Shown here piece by piece: positions 27,035-36,806 of a stretch of 64,000 nt of DNA; position 1 is the stretch's first letter, and the number at the start of each line of letters is the position of its first letter. Origin of the DNA: Phenylobacterium sp. (GTDB taxonomy: Bacteria > Pseudomonadota > Alphaproteobacteria > Caulobacterales > Caulobacteraceae); NCBI RefSeq assembly GCF_030679875.1, contig NZ_JAUXSP010000021.1, positions 248,001 to 312,000 on the forward strand. Reading direction: 5' to 3'. A program made the position numbers and the translations under genes. Below the pieces are notes generated by a model. That model saw only the letters and a list, made by a program, of their open reading frames with translations, did not search any database and had not been told where the DNA came from.

Positions 27035-28729
27035 TCAGGCCCCTGGAGCCCAATGGGTGGCCGTGCCGCCGACAATGTACCAGGTGATCAGCAGGGCGCA
27101 GATCAGGGCCCCTGGAACGTAGCTGTTGGACCGTCGATAGGTGAAGGCGCCGATCACGCCGATCAAACCGAGCAGCGGGGCGAACTGGATGGCGATGATG
27201 GTGTTCAGCGGCTCGGCCGGCGTCAGCAGCCGTCCGGTCAGGAACAGGGCGCCATATTCGAGGGCAAGCAGGGCGACGAAGCCAAGGCCCATGGCCAGGG
27301 CCCAGGCCGCCATCTCCGCGCCGGCGCCCTGGCCGCGCAGGCTGATCCGGGCCGCGACGGACCGCTGGCTGACCAGGAAGAACAGCGTCCAGGGGCCAAG
27401 ATAGGCCAGGGCGTAGGCCAGCTGGCGGCCATCCAAGGGTTTCAGCGCCAGGACCCAGAAGCGGAAGTCGGTCTTGAAGAGGGCGTCGCAGGCCAGCACC
27501 GCGCCGTAGGCCATGCCCACGGAGGCCGCTGCGATCAGGGGCGCAACCAGCCAGCGGTGCTGGAAACGTGGCGTCGGTCCCCGCACCAGGAGCGCCAGAC
27601 CCAGGGTGATCATCGCGTTCAGCAGGGCCCAGGCCAGGAGCTGGTTGGTGACCTGCTGAGGAAACAGCGGCCCGGCTGCAAAGAGCTGGCCCAGCGCCAT
27701 GAACGGAAAATAGGTCAGGGCTGGAACCGCCGCCGTCAGGGCGAAGACGATCCACCAGCGTCGGTCGCGGCGCTCGCCCCTCGGCTCAGCGGCCGGAAGG
27801 CGGGCCAGGTGGCTGAGCGCCTGGAAGGTCCCCAGGATCAGCAGGATGGCGCCCACCAGGCCCGCCAGCGTCCCCAGCTCCTTCCAGAACCAGATCTGGT
27901 TCTGCGCTGGCAGCGGTCGAGCTTCCCCCTCCAGGGTCTGTTGCAGCCAGTCCACCACAGCCCCCACGCCGGAACCCGAAAAATGCTCCCAGGGGTGGGT
28001 GATGGGCGGGACCTGCAGCCAGCGGGCGTCGCCGGCGGCGATATCCCCATAGACGCGGCCGGGCTGCACCGGACCACCTGTCTCGAACAGGGCTTGGAGC
28101 CGGGCGGAATTCACGATCCCGCCCCCCGTCGGGACCTGCCACATCAGGTCGGGAAACTCGTCATACTGGCCAAAAACCACAGCCAGATTGCGCGGAAAGC
28201 TCCGCCCCTCGCCCTCGGGCGCGCCGAATATGCCCGGCGTCGAGCCGACCAGGACCATGGACCGGTAGCCGTCGGGATTGGCCTTGGCCGCAAACAGCAA
28301 CGGCGCCCCGCCGAGGCTGTGGCCGGCCAGGCCGATATTGCCCCGATCGACCATGGGCAGGCCGCTCAGATAGGCGAAGGCTGCGGGTCCGCCAAAGGCG
28401 TGGGCGCCCACCGTGCCTTCCGAGTATCCGTGGCCGGACATGTCCATGGCCAGGACGACGAAGCCGCGCCGCGCCAGTTCAATGGCGAAGGCCGACTGCA
28501 TCTCGCGGGTGTTGATGTAACCGTGGCTAAGCAGCACCGCCGGCGCCGGGCGATCCGCTGTGGCGTCAGTCGGGACATAGAGCAGGCCGCTGAGTTGCAC
28601 CCCATCGCCGGCTGGAAAGCGCACGTCGCGCACCTCCATCCCGCCGGAGGTCTGAACCAGATGGGCCGCCCAGCCGCCGCCCAGCGCCAGGACCCAGCCC
28701 AGCGCCAGCAGCGTCAATCCAAGACGCAT
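27035..28729 (-). CDS. Alpha/beta hydrolase fused to a multi-pass membrane domain
   Basis: A 564-residue protein. An N-terminal signal/anchor helix (about 3-22) precedes an alpha/beta hydrolase domain (about 35-275) with H-G-Y near 69, a nucleophile elbow G-H-S-L-G with Ser138, and a terminal histidine in a W-E-H-F segment. The second half carries roughly eight membrane helices. The hydrolase should face the periplasm. Close relatives with known function are not obvious to me; dienelactone-hydrolase and BAAT-like esterases share the enzyme half. The gene lies 21 bases beyond the MFS stretch and 87 bases from the copper ATPase gene. Confidence 0.82.
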   Translation of the reverse strand: MRLGLTLLALGWVLALGGGWAAHLVQTSGGMEVRDVRFPAGDGVQLSGLLYVPTDATADRPAPAVLLSHGYINTREMQSAFAIELARRGFVVLAMDMSGHGYSEGTVGAHAFGGPAAFAYLSGLPMVDRGNIGLAGHSLGGAPLLFAAKANPDGYRSMVLVGSTPGIFGAPEGEGRSFPRNLAVVFGQYDEFPDLMWQVPTGGGIVNSARLQALFETGGPVQPGRVYGDIAAGDARWLQVPPITHPWEHFSGSGVGAVVDWLQQTLEGEARPLPAQNQIWFWKELGTLAGLVGAILLILGTFQALSHLARLPAAEPRGERRDRRWWIVFALTAAVPALTYFPFMALGQLFAAGPLFPQQVTNQLLAWALLNAMITLGLALLVRGPTPRFQHRWLVAPLIAAASVGMAYGAVLACDALFKTDFRFWVLALKPLDGRQLAYALAYLGPWTLFFLVSQRSVAARISLRGQGAGAEMAAWALAMGLGFVALLALEYGALFLTGRLLTPAEPLNTIIAIQFAPLLGLIGVIGAFTYRRSNSYVPGALICALLITWYIVGGTATHWAPGA

Positions 28730-28815
28730 GGCCCCCTCCCCGAGGACTTATCTTTGTTGGCCGCGAGGATGGCCCCGCCGTCGCCCGCCGTCCAGGAGGC
28801 TTCGTCCGACTGGCC

Positions 28816-31143
28816 TCAGAACTTCAGCCCCCGCAGGCGCAGGGCGTTGCCCACCACGCTGACCGAGGACAACGACATGGCCAGGGCTGCGATCGCAGGG
28901 GACAGCAGCAGGCCAAAGACCGGGTAGAGCAGGCCGGCCGCCAGGGGAACGCCGGCGGCGTTATAGGCGAATGCGAACACGAGGTTCTGACGGATATTGC
29001 CCATCACCGCGCGGGATAGACCGACTGCACGCATGACGCCTGACAGATCTCCATTGATCAGCGTCACCGCGGCGCTCTCTTTGGCGACGTCGGCGCCAGC
29101 GCCCATGGCGATTCCCACATCGGCGCTGGCCAGGGCCGGGGCGTCGTTGACCCCGTCGCCAGCCATAGCCACGACCCGGCCGGCCTTTCGCAGTTCCTCG
29201 ACAATGCGCGCCTTGTCCTGAGGAGACACGTCGGCGCGCACCTCGTCGATCCCCAGGCGCGCGGCGACCGCCAGGGCTGTCACCTCGTTGTCGCCGGTCA
29301 GCATCAGGATGCGGAGACCCGCCGCGTGCAGGGCGGCGATGGCCGGGCCAGCGCTGTCCTTGATCGGGTCAGCAATGGCGATCAGGCCCGCCAGGGCGCC
29401 GTCGAGGGCGACGAAGATCACGGTGGCCCCCTGCCGCCGGTAGACTTCGGCATCCTCTTTCAGGGAAACTGCGGACGCGCCCTGTTCGGCGAGGAATGCG
29501 GCGCTGCCGACCGCGACCGCGCGCCCCTCCACCTGTCCCAGAACGCCGCGGCCGATCGGGGAGTCAAAGTTCATTGGGTCGCTCAGCGGCAGGTTGCGGG
29601 CCTGGGCGGCGCGAACAATGGCCGCGCCCAACGGGTGCTCGCTGGATCGCTCCAGGCTGGCCGCCAGCCGCAGCAGGTCGTCCTCAAGCATCTCCTCGAC
29701 GGTCGTCACCGCCACCACATCGGGCCGCCCCTCGGTCAGGGTGCCGGTCTTGTCCACCACCAGGGTGTCGACCTTCTCAAGACGTTCCAGGGCCTCAGCC
29801 GAACGGATCAGAACCCCGGCCTGTGCGCCGCGCCCCACCCCAACCATGATCGAGATCGGCGTCGCCAGCCCAAGGGCGCAGGGGCACGCGATAATCAGTA
29901 CAGAGACGGCCGCCACCAGGGCGTAGGCCAGCCGTGGCTCAGGGCCCAATAGACTCCAGCCGATGAAGGCGGCGACCGCCACGGTGACCACCGCTGGGAC
30001 GAACCAGCCCGCCACCCGGTCAGCCAACCGCTGGATCGGCGCGCGACTACGCTGGGCCTGCGCCACAAGCTGGACGATCTGAGCCAGCAGGGTCTCGGCG
30101 CCGACCCTTTCAGCCCGCATGACGAAGCCGCCGGTGGTGTTCAAGGCGCCGGCGGAGACCTTGTCGCCGACCCCCTTGGTGACCGGCAGCGACTCTCCGG
30201 TGAGCAGGGACTCGTCGACCGCAGCGCGCCCCTCAATCACCTCGCCATCAACGGCGATCTTCTCGCCAGGACGGACCCGCAGTCGATCCCCGGGCGCAAT
30301 CTGATCCACCGGAACTTCTGCGTCCTGCCCATAGGCGTTGACCCGCATTGCGGTCTTGGGCGCCAGATTCAACAGGGCGCGCAACGCGCCCGAGGTCCGC
30401 TCGCGGGCGCGCAACTCCAGGATCTGGCCGACCAGAACCAGGACCACGATGACGGCGGCCGCCTCGAAATAGAGCGGTGGCGCGCCATGGGCGTCCCGGA
30501 AGGCGGCGGGGATGATCCCGGGCGCAAGGACCGCGACGGCGCTGAAGGCCCAGGCCGCCAATACCCCCAGAGCGATCAAAGTGAACATGTTGAACTGGCG
30601 CGTGCGCAGAGACAGCCAGCCGCGCTGCATAAAGGGCCAGCCCGACCACCAGACCACTGGAGTCGCCAGGCCGAGTTGCACCCAGCCTCCCACGCCCTCG
30701 GGCAGGGGCGCATGGAGGCCAAACAGGTGCGCGCCCATCTCAAGCATAAACAGCGGCAAGGTCAGGACGCCGCCGATCCAGGCGCGGCGCGTGAAGTCGG
30801 CTAGCTCGTGGTTGGGCGCGGCCTCGGCGGAGACCAGGTCAGGCTCCAGCGCCATGCCGCAGATCGGGCAGGCCCCTGGCCCTTCCTGGCGGATCTGGGG
30901 GTGCATGGGGCAGGTGTAGATCGTCCCCGCCGCCGCCGGGGCATCTGGCGCACCGGGGGACAGGTAGCGCTGGGGATCGGCCTCGAACTTGGTCTGGCAT
31001 CCGGCGCAGCAAAAATAGTGGGACTGGTCGTCATGTTGGGTCACGTGCCGCGCGCCGGCGATCGCCACCCGCATGCCGCAAACTGGATCTACGGCGTCCC
31101 CGGTCCCGGTCCTCCCCTCGCGATGATGATGAGACTGCAGCAT
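28816..31143 (-). CDS. copA: Copper-transporting P1B-type ATPase (CopA-like) with YHS and metal-binding N-domains
   Basis: A 775-residue heavy-metal P-type ATPase exporting Cu(I). Instead of a classic HMA CxxC domain, the N-terminus has a histidine-rich start (H-H-H), a YHS domain at about 18-62 (D-P-V-C-G-M ... Y-F-C-C-A-G-C) and a heavy-metal-binding domain at about 75-102 (Y-T-C-P-M-H-P ... C-P-I-C-G-M). The membrane CPC motif ([10 protein letters not shown]), phosphorylation Asp464 (D-K-T-G-T-L-T), T-G-D-N and G-D-G-V-N-D-A-P hinge are all present. It is divergent from a CsoR gene with an operator between, supporting copper as the ligand. Confidence 0.93.
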   Translation of the reverse strand: MLQSHHHREGRTGTGDAVDPVCGMRVAIAGARHVTQHDDQSHYFCCAGCQTKFEADPQRYLSPGAPDAPAAAGTIYTCPMHPQIRQEGPGACPICGMALEPDLVSAEAAPNHELADFTRRAWIGGVLTLPLFMLEMGAHLFGLHAPLPEGVGGWVQLGLATPVVWWSGWPFMQRGWLSLRTRQFNMFTLIALGVLAAWAFSAVAVLAPGIIPAAFRDAHGAPPLYFEAAAVIVVLVLVGQILELRARERTSGALRALLNLAPKTAMRVNAYGQDAEVPVDQIAPGDRLRVRPGEKIAVDGEVIEGRAAVDESLLTGESLPVTKGVGDKVSAGALNTTGGFVMRAERVGAETLLAQIVQLVAQAQRSRAPIQRLADRVAGWFVPAVVTVAVAAFIGWSLLGPEPRLAYALVAAVSVLIIACPCALGLATPISIMVGVGRGAQAGVLIRSAEALERLEKVDTLVVDKTGTLTEGRPDVVAVTTVEEMLEDDLLRLAASLERSSEHPLGAAIVRAAQARNLPLSDPMNFDSPIGRGVLGQVEGRAVAVGSAAFLAEQGASAVSLKEDAEVYRRQGATVIFVALDGALAGLIAIADPIKDSAGPAIAALHAAGLRILMLTGDNEVTALAVAARLGIDEVRADVSPQDKARIVEELRKAGRVVAMAGDGVNDAPALASADVGIAMGAGADVAKESAAVTLINGDLSGVMRAVGLSRAVMGNIRQNLVFAFAYNAAGVPLAAGLLYPVFGLLLSPAIAALAMSLSSVSVVGNALRLRGLKF

Positions 31144-31170
31144 GGCGACCTCCGTGACCCCGGCAAATTA

Positions 31171-31185
31171 TACCCCCTTAGGGTA
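31171..31185. promoter_or_regulatory. CsoR-type operator between copA and csoR
   Basis: The sequence TACCCCCTTAGGGTA is an imperfect palindrome with the A/T-flanked G/C-tract design of operators bound by the CsoR/RcnR/FrmR family. It lies 28 bases upstream of the copA start and 52 bases upstream of the csoR start. One site could therefore repress both genes until Cu(I) binds CsoR. Confidence 0.75.
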
Positions 31186-31236
31186 TTACGCAAATGCAGG
31201 CCTGGAGTTATGATCACGGCAGTGTCGGAGACGCTC

Positions 31237-31515
31237 ATGAAGGATGCAGAGACCAAGTCCAAGCTGACCAACCGCCTGAGCCGTATCGAAGGCCAGGTGC
31301 GCGGCATCGCCCGCATGGTCGGGGATGATCGCTATTGCATCGACATCCTCACCCAGGTGCAGGCCGTTCGCGCGGCGCTCGCCCGGGTCGAAACCGAGCT
31401 TCTGAAAGACCATCTGGACCACTGTATCGAGGGCGCCATTGTGAGCGGCGACACCGAGGAACAACGGCGCAAGGCCAGCGAGCTGATCGATCTGCTCAGC
31501 CGCGCGACACGATAG
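31237..31515 (+). CDS. csoR: Copper-sensing repressor of the CsoR family
   Basis: A 92-residue all-helical DNA-binding protein. The Cu(I) ligands are Cys34, His59 and Cys63, with spacing identical to Mycobacterium tuberculosis CsoR (36, 61, 65); this set separates CsoR from nickel (RcnR) and formaldehyde (FrmR) sensors. The conserved R-L-S-R-I-E-G-Q-V-R-G-I opens the first helix. ATG 31237 is chosen because GGAG lies six bases upstream; an ATG at 31210 and GTG at 31222 are less well placed. Divergent from copA with the operator between them. Confidence 0.92.
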   Translation: MKDAETKSKLTNRLSRIEGQVRGIARMVGDDRYCIDILTQVQAVRAALARVETELLKDHLDHCIEGAIVSGDTEEQRRKASELIDLLSRATR

Positions 31516-31603
31516 TGGCCTGTTTGGCGCGCGATCGAATTCCGTCTCTGATCCGACGTCTGTTGCTGCTAGAAATTCCTGAGGGACAGGAGGCCACCAG
31601 AAG

Positions 31604-33865
31604 ATGGCGATGACCGGCGCGGTCATACGGGGACAACGGAGCCTGCTGCGGCAGATCCGCGAGGCTGTCCAGCGCAGCGCGCCGGCGCAGGACCGCCTGG
31701 ACATGGTGGTGCGGATCATCGCGCGCTCCATGGTCGCTGAGGTGTGCACGCTCTACATGCGCCGCTCGGGCGGCGAGATGGAGCTGTTCGCCACCGAGGG
31801 CCTCGATCCCCTGGCGGTCCACCTGACCCGTATGCGGCCGGGCGAAGGCTTGGTGGGCGAGATCATGCGCCTGGGCCGGCCGCTGAACCTGGCCGACGCG
31901 CCGAACCATCCGGCCTTCTCCTATCGCCCGGAGACCGGCGAGGATCCCTATCACGCCTTCCTCGGCGTCCCCCTCCTGCGAGGCGGCCGGGCCATCGGCG
32001 TGCTGGTGGTCCAGAACCGCACCGAGCGGGTCTATACCGAGGACGAGGTCGAGGACGTCCAGATCATCGCCATGGTGTTGGCCGAGATGGTCGCGGGCGA
32101 ACTGATCTCCGAGGACGAGCTGGCCGGTGTCGAGATCGCCCCTCATCGGTCGGAACGGCTGAAGGGCGCCCGGTTCGCCGATGGCCTGGCGCTCGGCGTG
32201 GCGGTGCTGCACGAGCCGCCTGTGGCCCCGTCGAAGCTGCTGGCCGACGATGTGGTGGCGGAAGAAGCCAAGCTGACCCAGGCCATTTCCAGCCTTCAGG
32301 CGCAGCTGGACGAGATGCTGGAGGGCCAGCACGGCCTGGTGGAAGCCTCCTATGAGGTGCTCGACACCTATCGGATGTTCGCCCACGACCGGGGCTGGAA
32401 CCGGTCCCTGCAGGATGCAGTACGCAACGGCCTGACCGCCGAGGCCGCCGTGGAGCGGGTGCGTTCCGAGCATCGGGCGCGCCTGGGCCAGGCGCGCGAC
32501 CCCTATCTGCGCGAGCGGCTGCACGACTTCGAGGACCTGGCCGACCGACTGCTGCGCCATCTGGCCGGCGACGGCCATGTGGCCCGCGAACTGCCTGAAG
32601 ACGCCATCCTCATCGCCCGCAACCTCGGCCCGGCCGACCTGCTGGAATACGACCGCCACAAGCTCAAGGGTCTGCTGCTGGAGGAGGGCTCCTCAGCCAG
32701 CCATGCGGCCATCGTCGCCCGAGCCCTGGACATCCCCTGCGTCGGGCGGCTGGACGGCCTGCGCGACCGGGTGACCGAGGGCGACCCGGTGATCGTCGAC
32801 GCCGAGACGGGCGAGGCCTATCTGCGGCCGCGCCTGGACGTGGTGCAGGCCATCCGCTCGCGGATCGAGGTCCGGTCCCAGCGTCGGGCCGAATTCGCCA
32901 AGCTGCGCGATACGCCCGCCTTCACCCGGGACGGGGTCAAGGTCACCCTGCTGATGAATGCGGGTCTGGACGTGGACCTGGAAATCCTGGGGGAGACTGG
33001 GGCCGAGGGCATTGGCCTGTTCCGCACCGAATTCCAGTTCATGGTCGCCGAGGAGCTGCCCCGCTTCAACGCCCAGACCGCCCTCTACAGCCGGGTTCTG
33101 GACGCCGCCGGCGGGTTGCCGGTGACCTTCCGCACCCTCGATCTCGGCGGCGACAAGGTCCTCCCCTATCTAGAGGCCGAACGGGAGGAGAACCCGGCGC
33201 TCGGCTGGCGGGCCATCCGCATGGGACTGGATCGCCCCGCTCTTCTACGCCTGCAACTGCGGGCCCTGATCGCCGCGGCCCGGGGTCGGGCCTTGCGCGT
33301 CATGTTCCCCCTGGTGGCCAGCGTGGACGAGTTCCGCGCCGCCCGGGCGCTGGTGGACCATGAAGTCGCCTGGGCCCAGCGGCGCGGTCGGCCCGCGCCG
33401 GCCCGCCTGGACGTGGGCGCCATGATCGAGGCGCCGTCGCTGATCTGGCATCTGGACGCCCTGCTGCCCATGACCGACTTCGTGTCGGTCGGGACAAACG
33501 ACCTGCTGCAGTATCTGTTCGCCGCCGACCGCGGCAACGCCCGCATGGCCGACCGGTATGATCCGCTGTCGCCGCCGGCCCTGCGGGTGCTGGCCGAGAT
33601 CCAGAAGGCCTGCGCCGATACGGGCACGCCGGTTTCGGTGTGTGGCGAGATGGCCGGCCGGCCGCTGGAGGCCTTCACCCTGGTGGCGCTGGGCTATGAG
33701 CGCCTGTCCATGCCGCCCGCGGGCATTGGGCCGGTGAAGCAGATGGTGCTGTCCTGCGACCGCGAGGCGGCCCACCGGGGGGTCACCGCCCTGATCCGCG
33801 GAACCGGCGGGTCGGTGCGCAACGAGATCGAGACCCTGGCTCGGAAACTCTACCTGTCGGTATAG
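31604..33865 (+). CDS. ptsP: Phosphoenolpyruvate-protein phosphotransferase PtsP (EI-Ntr)
   Basis: PtsP is enzyme I of the nitrogen phosphotransferase system, passing phosphate from PEP to NPr and EIIA-Ntr. The 753-residue protein has an N-terminal GAF domain (about 20-165; L-G-V-P-L-L-R-G-G near 125), a linker, the PEP-utiliser swivelling domain with active-site His367 in G-S-S-A-S-H-A-A-I-V, and the TIM-barrel PEP-binding domain. The latter has G-L-F-R-T-E, S-V-G-T-N-D-L and C-G-E-M-A-G motifs. The GAF domain can sense glutamine in relatives. No other PTS gene is in the window. ATG 31604 is preceded by AGGAGG about 13 bases away; ATG 31610 is an alternative. Confidence 0.95.
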   Translation: MAMTGAVIRGQRSLLRQIREAVQRSAPAQDRLDMVVRIIARSMVAEVCTLYMRRSGGEMELFATEGLDPLAVHLTRMRPGEGLVGEIMRLGRPLNLADAPNHPAFSYRPETGEDPYHAFLGVPLLRGGRAIGVLVVQNRTERVYTEDEVEDVQIIAMVLAEMVAGELISEDELAGVEIAPHRSERLKGARFADGLALGVAVLHEPPVAPSKLLADDVVAEEAKLTQAISSLQAQLDEMLEGQHGLVEASYEVLDTYRMFAHDRGWNRSLQDAVRNGLTAEAAVERVRSEHRARLGQARDPYLRERLHDFEDLADRLLRHLAGDGHVARELPEDAILIARNLGPADLLEYDRHKLKGLLLEEGSSASHAAIVARALDIPCVGRLDGLRDRVTEGDPVIVDAETGEAYLRPRLDVVQAIRSRIEVRSQRRAEFAKLRDTPAFTRDGVKVTLLMNAGLDVDLEILGETGAEGIGLFRTEFQFMVAEELPRFNAQTALYSRVLDAAGGLPVTFRTLDLGGDKVLPYLEAEREENPALGWRAIRMGLDRPALLRLQLRALIAAARGRALRVMFPLVASVDEFRAARALVDHEVAWAQRRGRPAPARLDVGAMIEAPSLIWHLDALLPMTDFVSVGTNDLLQYLFAADRGNARMADRYDPLSPPALRVLAEIQKACADTGTPVSVCGEMAGRPLEAFTLVALGYERLSMPPAGIGPVKQMVLSCDREAAHRGVTALIRGTGGSVRNEIETLARKLYLSV

Positions 33866-33897
33866 CTTGACCGTAGAGAATCAACCACAGGCCGACA

Positions 33898-33926
33898 TTG
33901 AGTTCCGTCGGCTATCGCGTTATGCT
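33898..33926 (+). promoter_or_regulatory. Sigma-70-type promoter upstream of the RodZ-like gene
   Basis: TTGAGT at 33898-33903 and TATGCT at 33921-33926 are separated by exactly 17 bases, an ideal housekeeping spacing. A GAATC (CcrM) site lies 16 bases upstream of the -35 element at 33878-33882. The promoter is 90 bases before the RodZ-like start codon. Confidence 0.5.
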
Positions 33927-34015
33927 AAAAGGGAAATTAATAGTTCCGTGCAAAACGGACAGGGCGGGTGGCGACCTTAGGTCGCAGCAATTTTATTCGA
34001 GGGCGGCGAGCAGAC

Positions 34016-35011
34016 ATGGCGCTCGACACGGGCCGAGTCACTGACTTCAACGTGAGCTACGACGGCCAGCGGGCCGCCGCCAGCGTCGAGTCCTACATGC
34101 CCACCCTCGACTCCGGCCCAACCATCGGCGCAGCCCTCAAGGCGGCGCGGGAGTTCCGTGGTCTCTCCCTGCAGGACGTGGCCGATTCGACCCGGATCCG
34201 GCGCGCCTATCTGGCCGCCATCGAAGAGATGCGGATCGAGGATCTTCCCTCCCGGCCCTTCACCATTGGCTATGTCCGCTCCTATGCCCGGGCCCTGGGC
34301 CTTGAGGCCGAGGCGGCGGTCAGCCGCTTCAAAGCCGAGGAGCCAGCCACGGATGACGCCCTGCGTGAGCCCGTAGGCGTCCGCCGCACCGGCGATCGTC
34401 GGCTGGGCTTCGCCATCGTGGCCGGAACCCTGGTGATCGGGGCCATTGTGGTCTGGAACTTCGCCCAGCGGGGCATTCAGGACGCTCAGGCGCCGGCGGC
34501 GCCGGTCGCCGCCGCCGCGCCGGAAAAGGGCGTCGGCCCGACCGAACCGCAGGGGCCCCTGGCGCTCGGCGCCCCCCTGCCCGCGCCGGTGGAATCCACC
34601 GTGCCCGAGCTCTATGAGACCCCGGGTCTCGACGTGGCCGCCGCGGCCGGCGGCTCGGCCGATGCGGTCATCGCCTCCAACCAGGCCCGGGCGCGCAACC
34701 CCGAAGCGGCGGTCGATCCGACCGACCTGCCGGCGGCCTTCAAGGCTGATGGCGCAGTCTATGGAACCCCGCCTCAGTCCGCCACGGTGGTGCTTCAGGC
34801 CCGCGAGTCAGCCGCCCTGATCGTGCGCGGCGCCGATGGCTCAGTCTATTTCGCCCGGCAGCTAGCGGCCGGCGAGGCCTACGGGGCCCCGCAGATGAAG
34901 GGCCTGGTCATTGATGTGTCGGAGCCGAAGGCTTTCCAGGTCTTCGTGGGCGGCCAGACCCGCGGCCTTCTGACCACCGCTCAGACGCCTGTGAGCCGGC
35001 TGGCCGACTAG
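34016..35011 (+). CDS. RodZ-like membrane helix-turn-helix protein (HTH_25 plus DUF4115)
   Basis: A 331-residue protein with a cytoplasmic Cro-type helix-turn-helix at about 35-100 (G-A-A-L-K-A-A-R-E-F-R-G-L-S-L-Q-D-V-A ...). A single membrane helix lies near 132-150, followed by an Ala/Pro-rich linker and a C-terminal beta domain (about 240-325) with V-V-L-Q-A-R-E-S-A-A and a G-x-V-Y-F-A-R segment. This is the RodZ plan: RodZ links MreB to the elongasome. I cannot exclude a second, uncharacterised member of the family. The adjacent ispG is a frequent neighbour of rodZ-like genes in proteobacteria. ATG 34016 gives a compact N-terminus. Confidence 0.85.
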   Translation: MALDTGRVTDFNVSYDGQRAAASVESYMPTLDSGPTIGAALKAAREFRGLSLQDVADSTRIRRAYLAAIEEMRIEDLPSRPFTIGYVRSYARALGLEAEAAVSRFKAEEPATDDALREPVGVRRTGDRRLGFAIVAGTLVIGAIVVWNFAQRGIQDAQAPAAPVAAAAPEKGVGPTEPQGPLALGAPLPAPVESTVPELYETPGLDVAAAAGGSADAVIASNQARARNPEAAVDPTDLPAAFKADGAVYGTPPQSATVVLQARESAALIVRGADGSVYFARQLAAGEAYGAPQMKGLVIDVSEPKAFQVFVGGQTRGLLTTAQTPVSRLAD

Positions 35012-35089
35012 GCCCCGGTCTGGGCCCAGGTCTTGCCTCTGTCTGGGCCCTTGGGAATTCCGCCGCGAGGCGCTATTTTCCACGGCGTC

Positions 35090-36232
35090 ATGACCCAGCA
35101 CGATCACACCCATCTCCGCCCCTGGCGCACTATCGAACGACGGGTCAGCCGCAAGATCCGCGTGGGCGCCGTCGAGGTGGGGGGTGACGCCCCGATCACG
35201 GTCCAATCGATGACCAACACCCTGACGTCGGACGCCGGGGCGACCATCGACCAGATCCGCCAGCTCGAAGAGGCTGGCGCTGACATTGTCCGCGTGTCCT
35301 GCCCAGATGAAGACTCCACCGCGGCGTTTGCGACCATCGCCAAGGCGGTCAAGGTCCCCCTGGTGGCCGACATCCACTTCCACTACCGGCGGGGCATCGA
35401 GGCCGCCAAGGCCGGAGCGGCCTGTCTGCGCATCAATCCCGGCAATATCGGCTCCCCAGACCGCGTGCGCGAGGTGATCCAGGCGGCCAAGGACCATGGC
35501 TGTTCGATCCGCATCGGCGTCAACGCCGGCTCCCTGGAGCGGGAACTGCTGGAACGCTATGGCGAGCCCTGCCCGCAGGCCATGGTCGAGAGCGCGCTCA
35601 GCCACGCCCGCATCCTGCAGGACCACGACTTCCACGAGTTCAAGATCAGCGTGAAGGCGTCGGACGTCTTCATGACGGTGGCCGCCTACCAGATGCTGGC
35701 CGAGGCCATCGACTGCCCATTGCACCTGGGCGTCACCGAGGCCGGCGCGCTTCGCACCGGCACGGTCAAGTCCGCCATCGGCATGGGCTCCCTGCTCTGG
35801 GCCGGCATTGGCGACACCATCCGGGTCAGCCTGGCCGCCGACCCTGTGGAAGAGGTCAAGGTCGGCTTCGACATGCTGAAGTCGTTGGGCCTGCGCCACC
35901 GGGGCGTCAATATCATCGCCTGCCCCTCCTGCGCCCGACAGGGCTTCAACGTCATCAAGACGGTGGAGGCCCTGGAGGAACGCCTGGCCCACATCTCCAC
36001 GCCCATGAGCCTGTCGATTATTGGCTGCGTGGTGAACGGACCCGGCGAAGCCCTGATGACCGACCTTGGCTTCACCGGCGGCGGCAAGGGGTCAGGCATG
36101 GTCTATATGGCCGGCAAGCCCGACCATAAGATGGACAACGAGCACATGGTCGACCACATCGTCGAGCTGGTGGAGGCCCGCGCGGCGGAACTGGCGGCGG
36201 CGGAAACCGCGGCCCTGGCCGCCGCAGAGTAA
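35090..36232 (+). CDS. ispG: 4-hydroxy-3-methylbut-2-en-1-yl diphosphate synthase IspG
   Basis: IspG is the [4Fe-4S] enzyme converting MEcPP to HMBPP in the non-mevalonate isoprenoid pathway. The 380-residue product has the TIM-barrel half with [16 protein letters not shown] and the I-N-P-G-N-I-G signature. The C-terminal half holds cluster cysteines in C-P-S-C-A-R and G-C-V-V-N-G-P-G-E. Short single-barrel form, as in most bacteria. A poly-alanine/glutamate tail extends the C-terminus. It starts 78 bases after the RodZ-like gene and may be co-transcribed with it. Confidence 0.96.
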   Translation: MTQHDHTHLRPWRTIERRVSRKIRVGAVEVGGDAPITVQSMTNTLTSDAGATIDQIRQLEEAGADIVRVSCPDEDSTAAFATIAKAVKVPLVADIHFHYRRGIEAAKAGAACLRINPGNIGSPDRVREVIQAAKDHGCSIRIGVNAGSLERELLERYGEPCPQAMVESALSHARILQDHDFHEFKISVKASDVFMTVAAYQMLAEAIDCPLHLGVTEAGALRTGTVKSAIGMGSLLWAGIGDTIRVSLAADPVEEVKVGFDMLKSLGLRHRGVNIIACPSCARQGFNVIKTVEALEERLAHISTPMSLSIIGCVVNGPGEALMTDLGFTGGGKGSGMVYMAGKPDHKMDNEHMVDHIVELVEARAAELAAAETAALAAAE

Positions 36233-36268
36233 ACCGGGCGAGGCGTGCCCCCTTTCGAGTAGCTTTTC

Positions 36269-36772
36269 ATGACGGCGCCCACGGACAACCGACGCCTGAC
36301 AAGCCGAATTCTGGCCTATGAGTTCATCGATCTGCTGAGCGCGATGGCGCGGCTCCACGGGGGCGACATCATCTCCCTATTGGTCTTCACCGGCGTTTGG
36401 ACAGCCAATACGAGCCATCTTCGGGCCACCACAGACCGCTACGCCGCCCTTCACGACATCCCGCCTGACAGCCAACGCCGACCAATCAGCGAAGCAGACC
36501 TCGCCGCCCATCTGTGCATGCCCCGACAGGTTCAGGACCCCTATGTGGAGGCCCTGGTTGGGACAGGGCTGCTGGAGCGTCGCCCGGGGGGTCTGGTGGT
36601 TCCCTCGGCGATCTTCACACGGCCGGAAATGCTTTCGGACGCCAACGAGACCTACCGCCGCCTGATCTCCATGCTGGCGCGCCTGCGCCAGGGCGGCATC
36701 TCCCTGGGAGAGAGCGCAGACGAGGCCAAAGGTGACGTCAGCGTCACGCTTGCGCGCCCCTCCGCCACTTGA
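36269..36772 (+). CDS. Conserved hypothetical protein with possible winged-helix region
   Basis: I do not recognise this 167-residue protein. It is soluble, with a helical first half (E-F-I-D-L-L-S-A-M-A-R-L-H-G-G) and a segment at about 75-115 that looks like a winged helix. In this segment a helix-turn-helix reading S-E-A-D-L-A-A-H-L-C-M-P is followed by a G-L-L-E-R-R-P-G-G-L-V-V wing, as in MarR/GntR-type regulators. It starts 36 bases after ispG and ends 34 bases before the next small gene. Codon use is like its neighbours. Confidence 0.6.
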   Translation: MTAPTDNRRLTSRILAYEFIDLLSAMARLHGGDIISLLVFTGVWTANTSHLRATTDRYAALHDIPPDSQRRPISEADLAAHLCMPRQVQDPYVEALVGTGLLERRPGGLVVPSAIFTRPEMLSDANETYRRLISMLARLRQGGISLGESADEAKGDVSVTLARPSAT

Positions 36773-36806
36773 TTAGGTGGCCCCTCAACGAAACGGGGAG
36801 GACATC

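Noticed and set aside
27053-28927. Long plus-strand open frame opposite the hydrolase/membrane gene
   Set aside because: Low-complexity Arg/Gln/Gly translation without motifs; the minus-strand gene has a clear catalytic domain and membrane helices.
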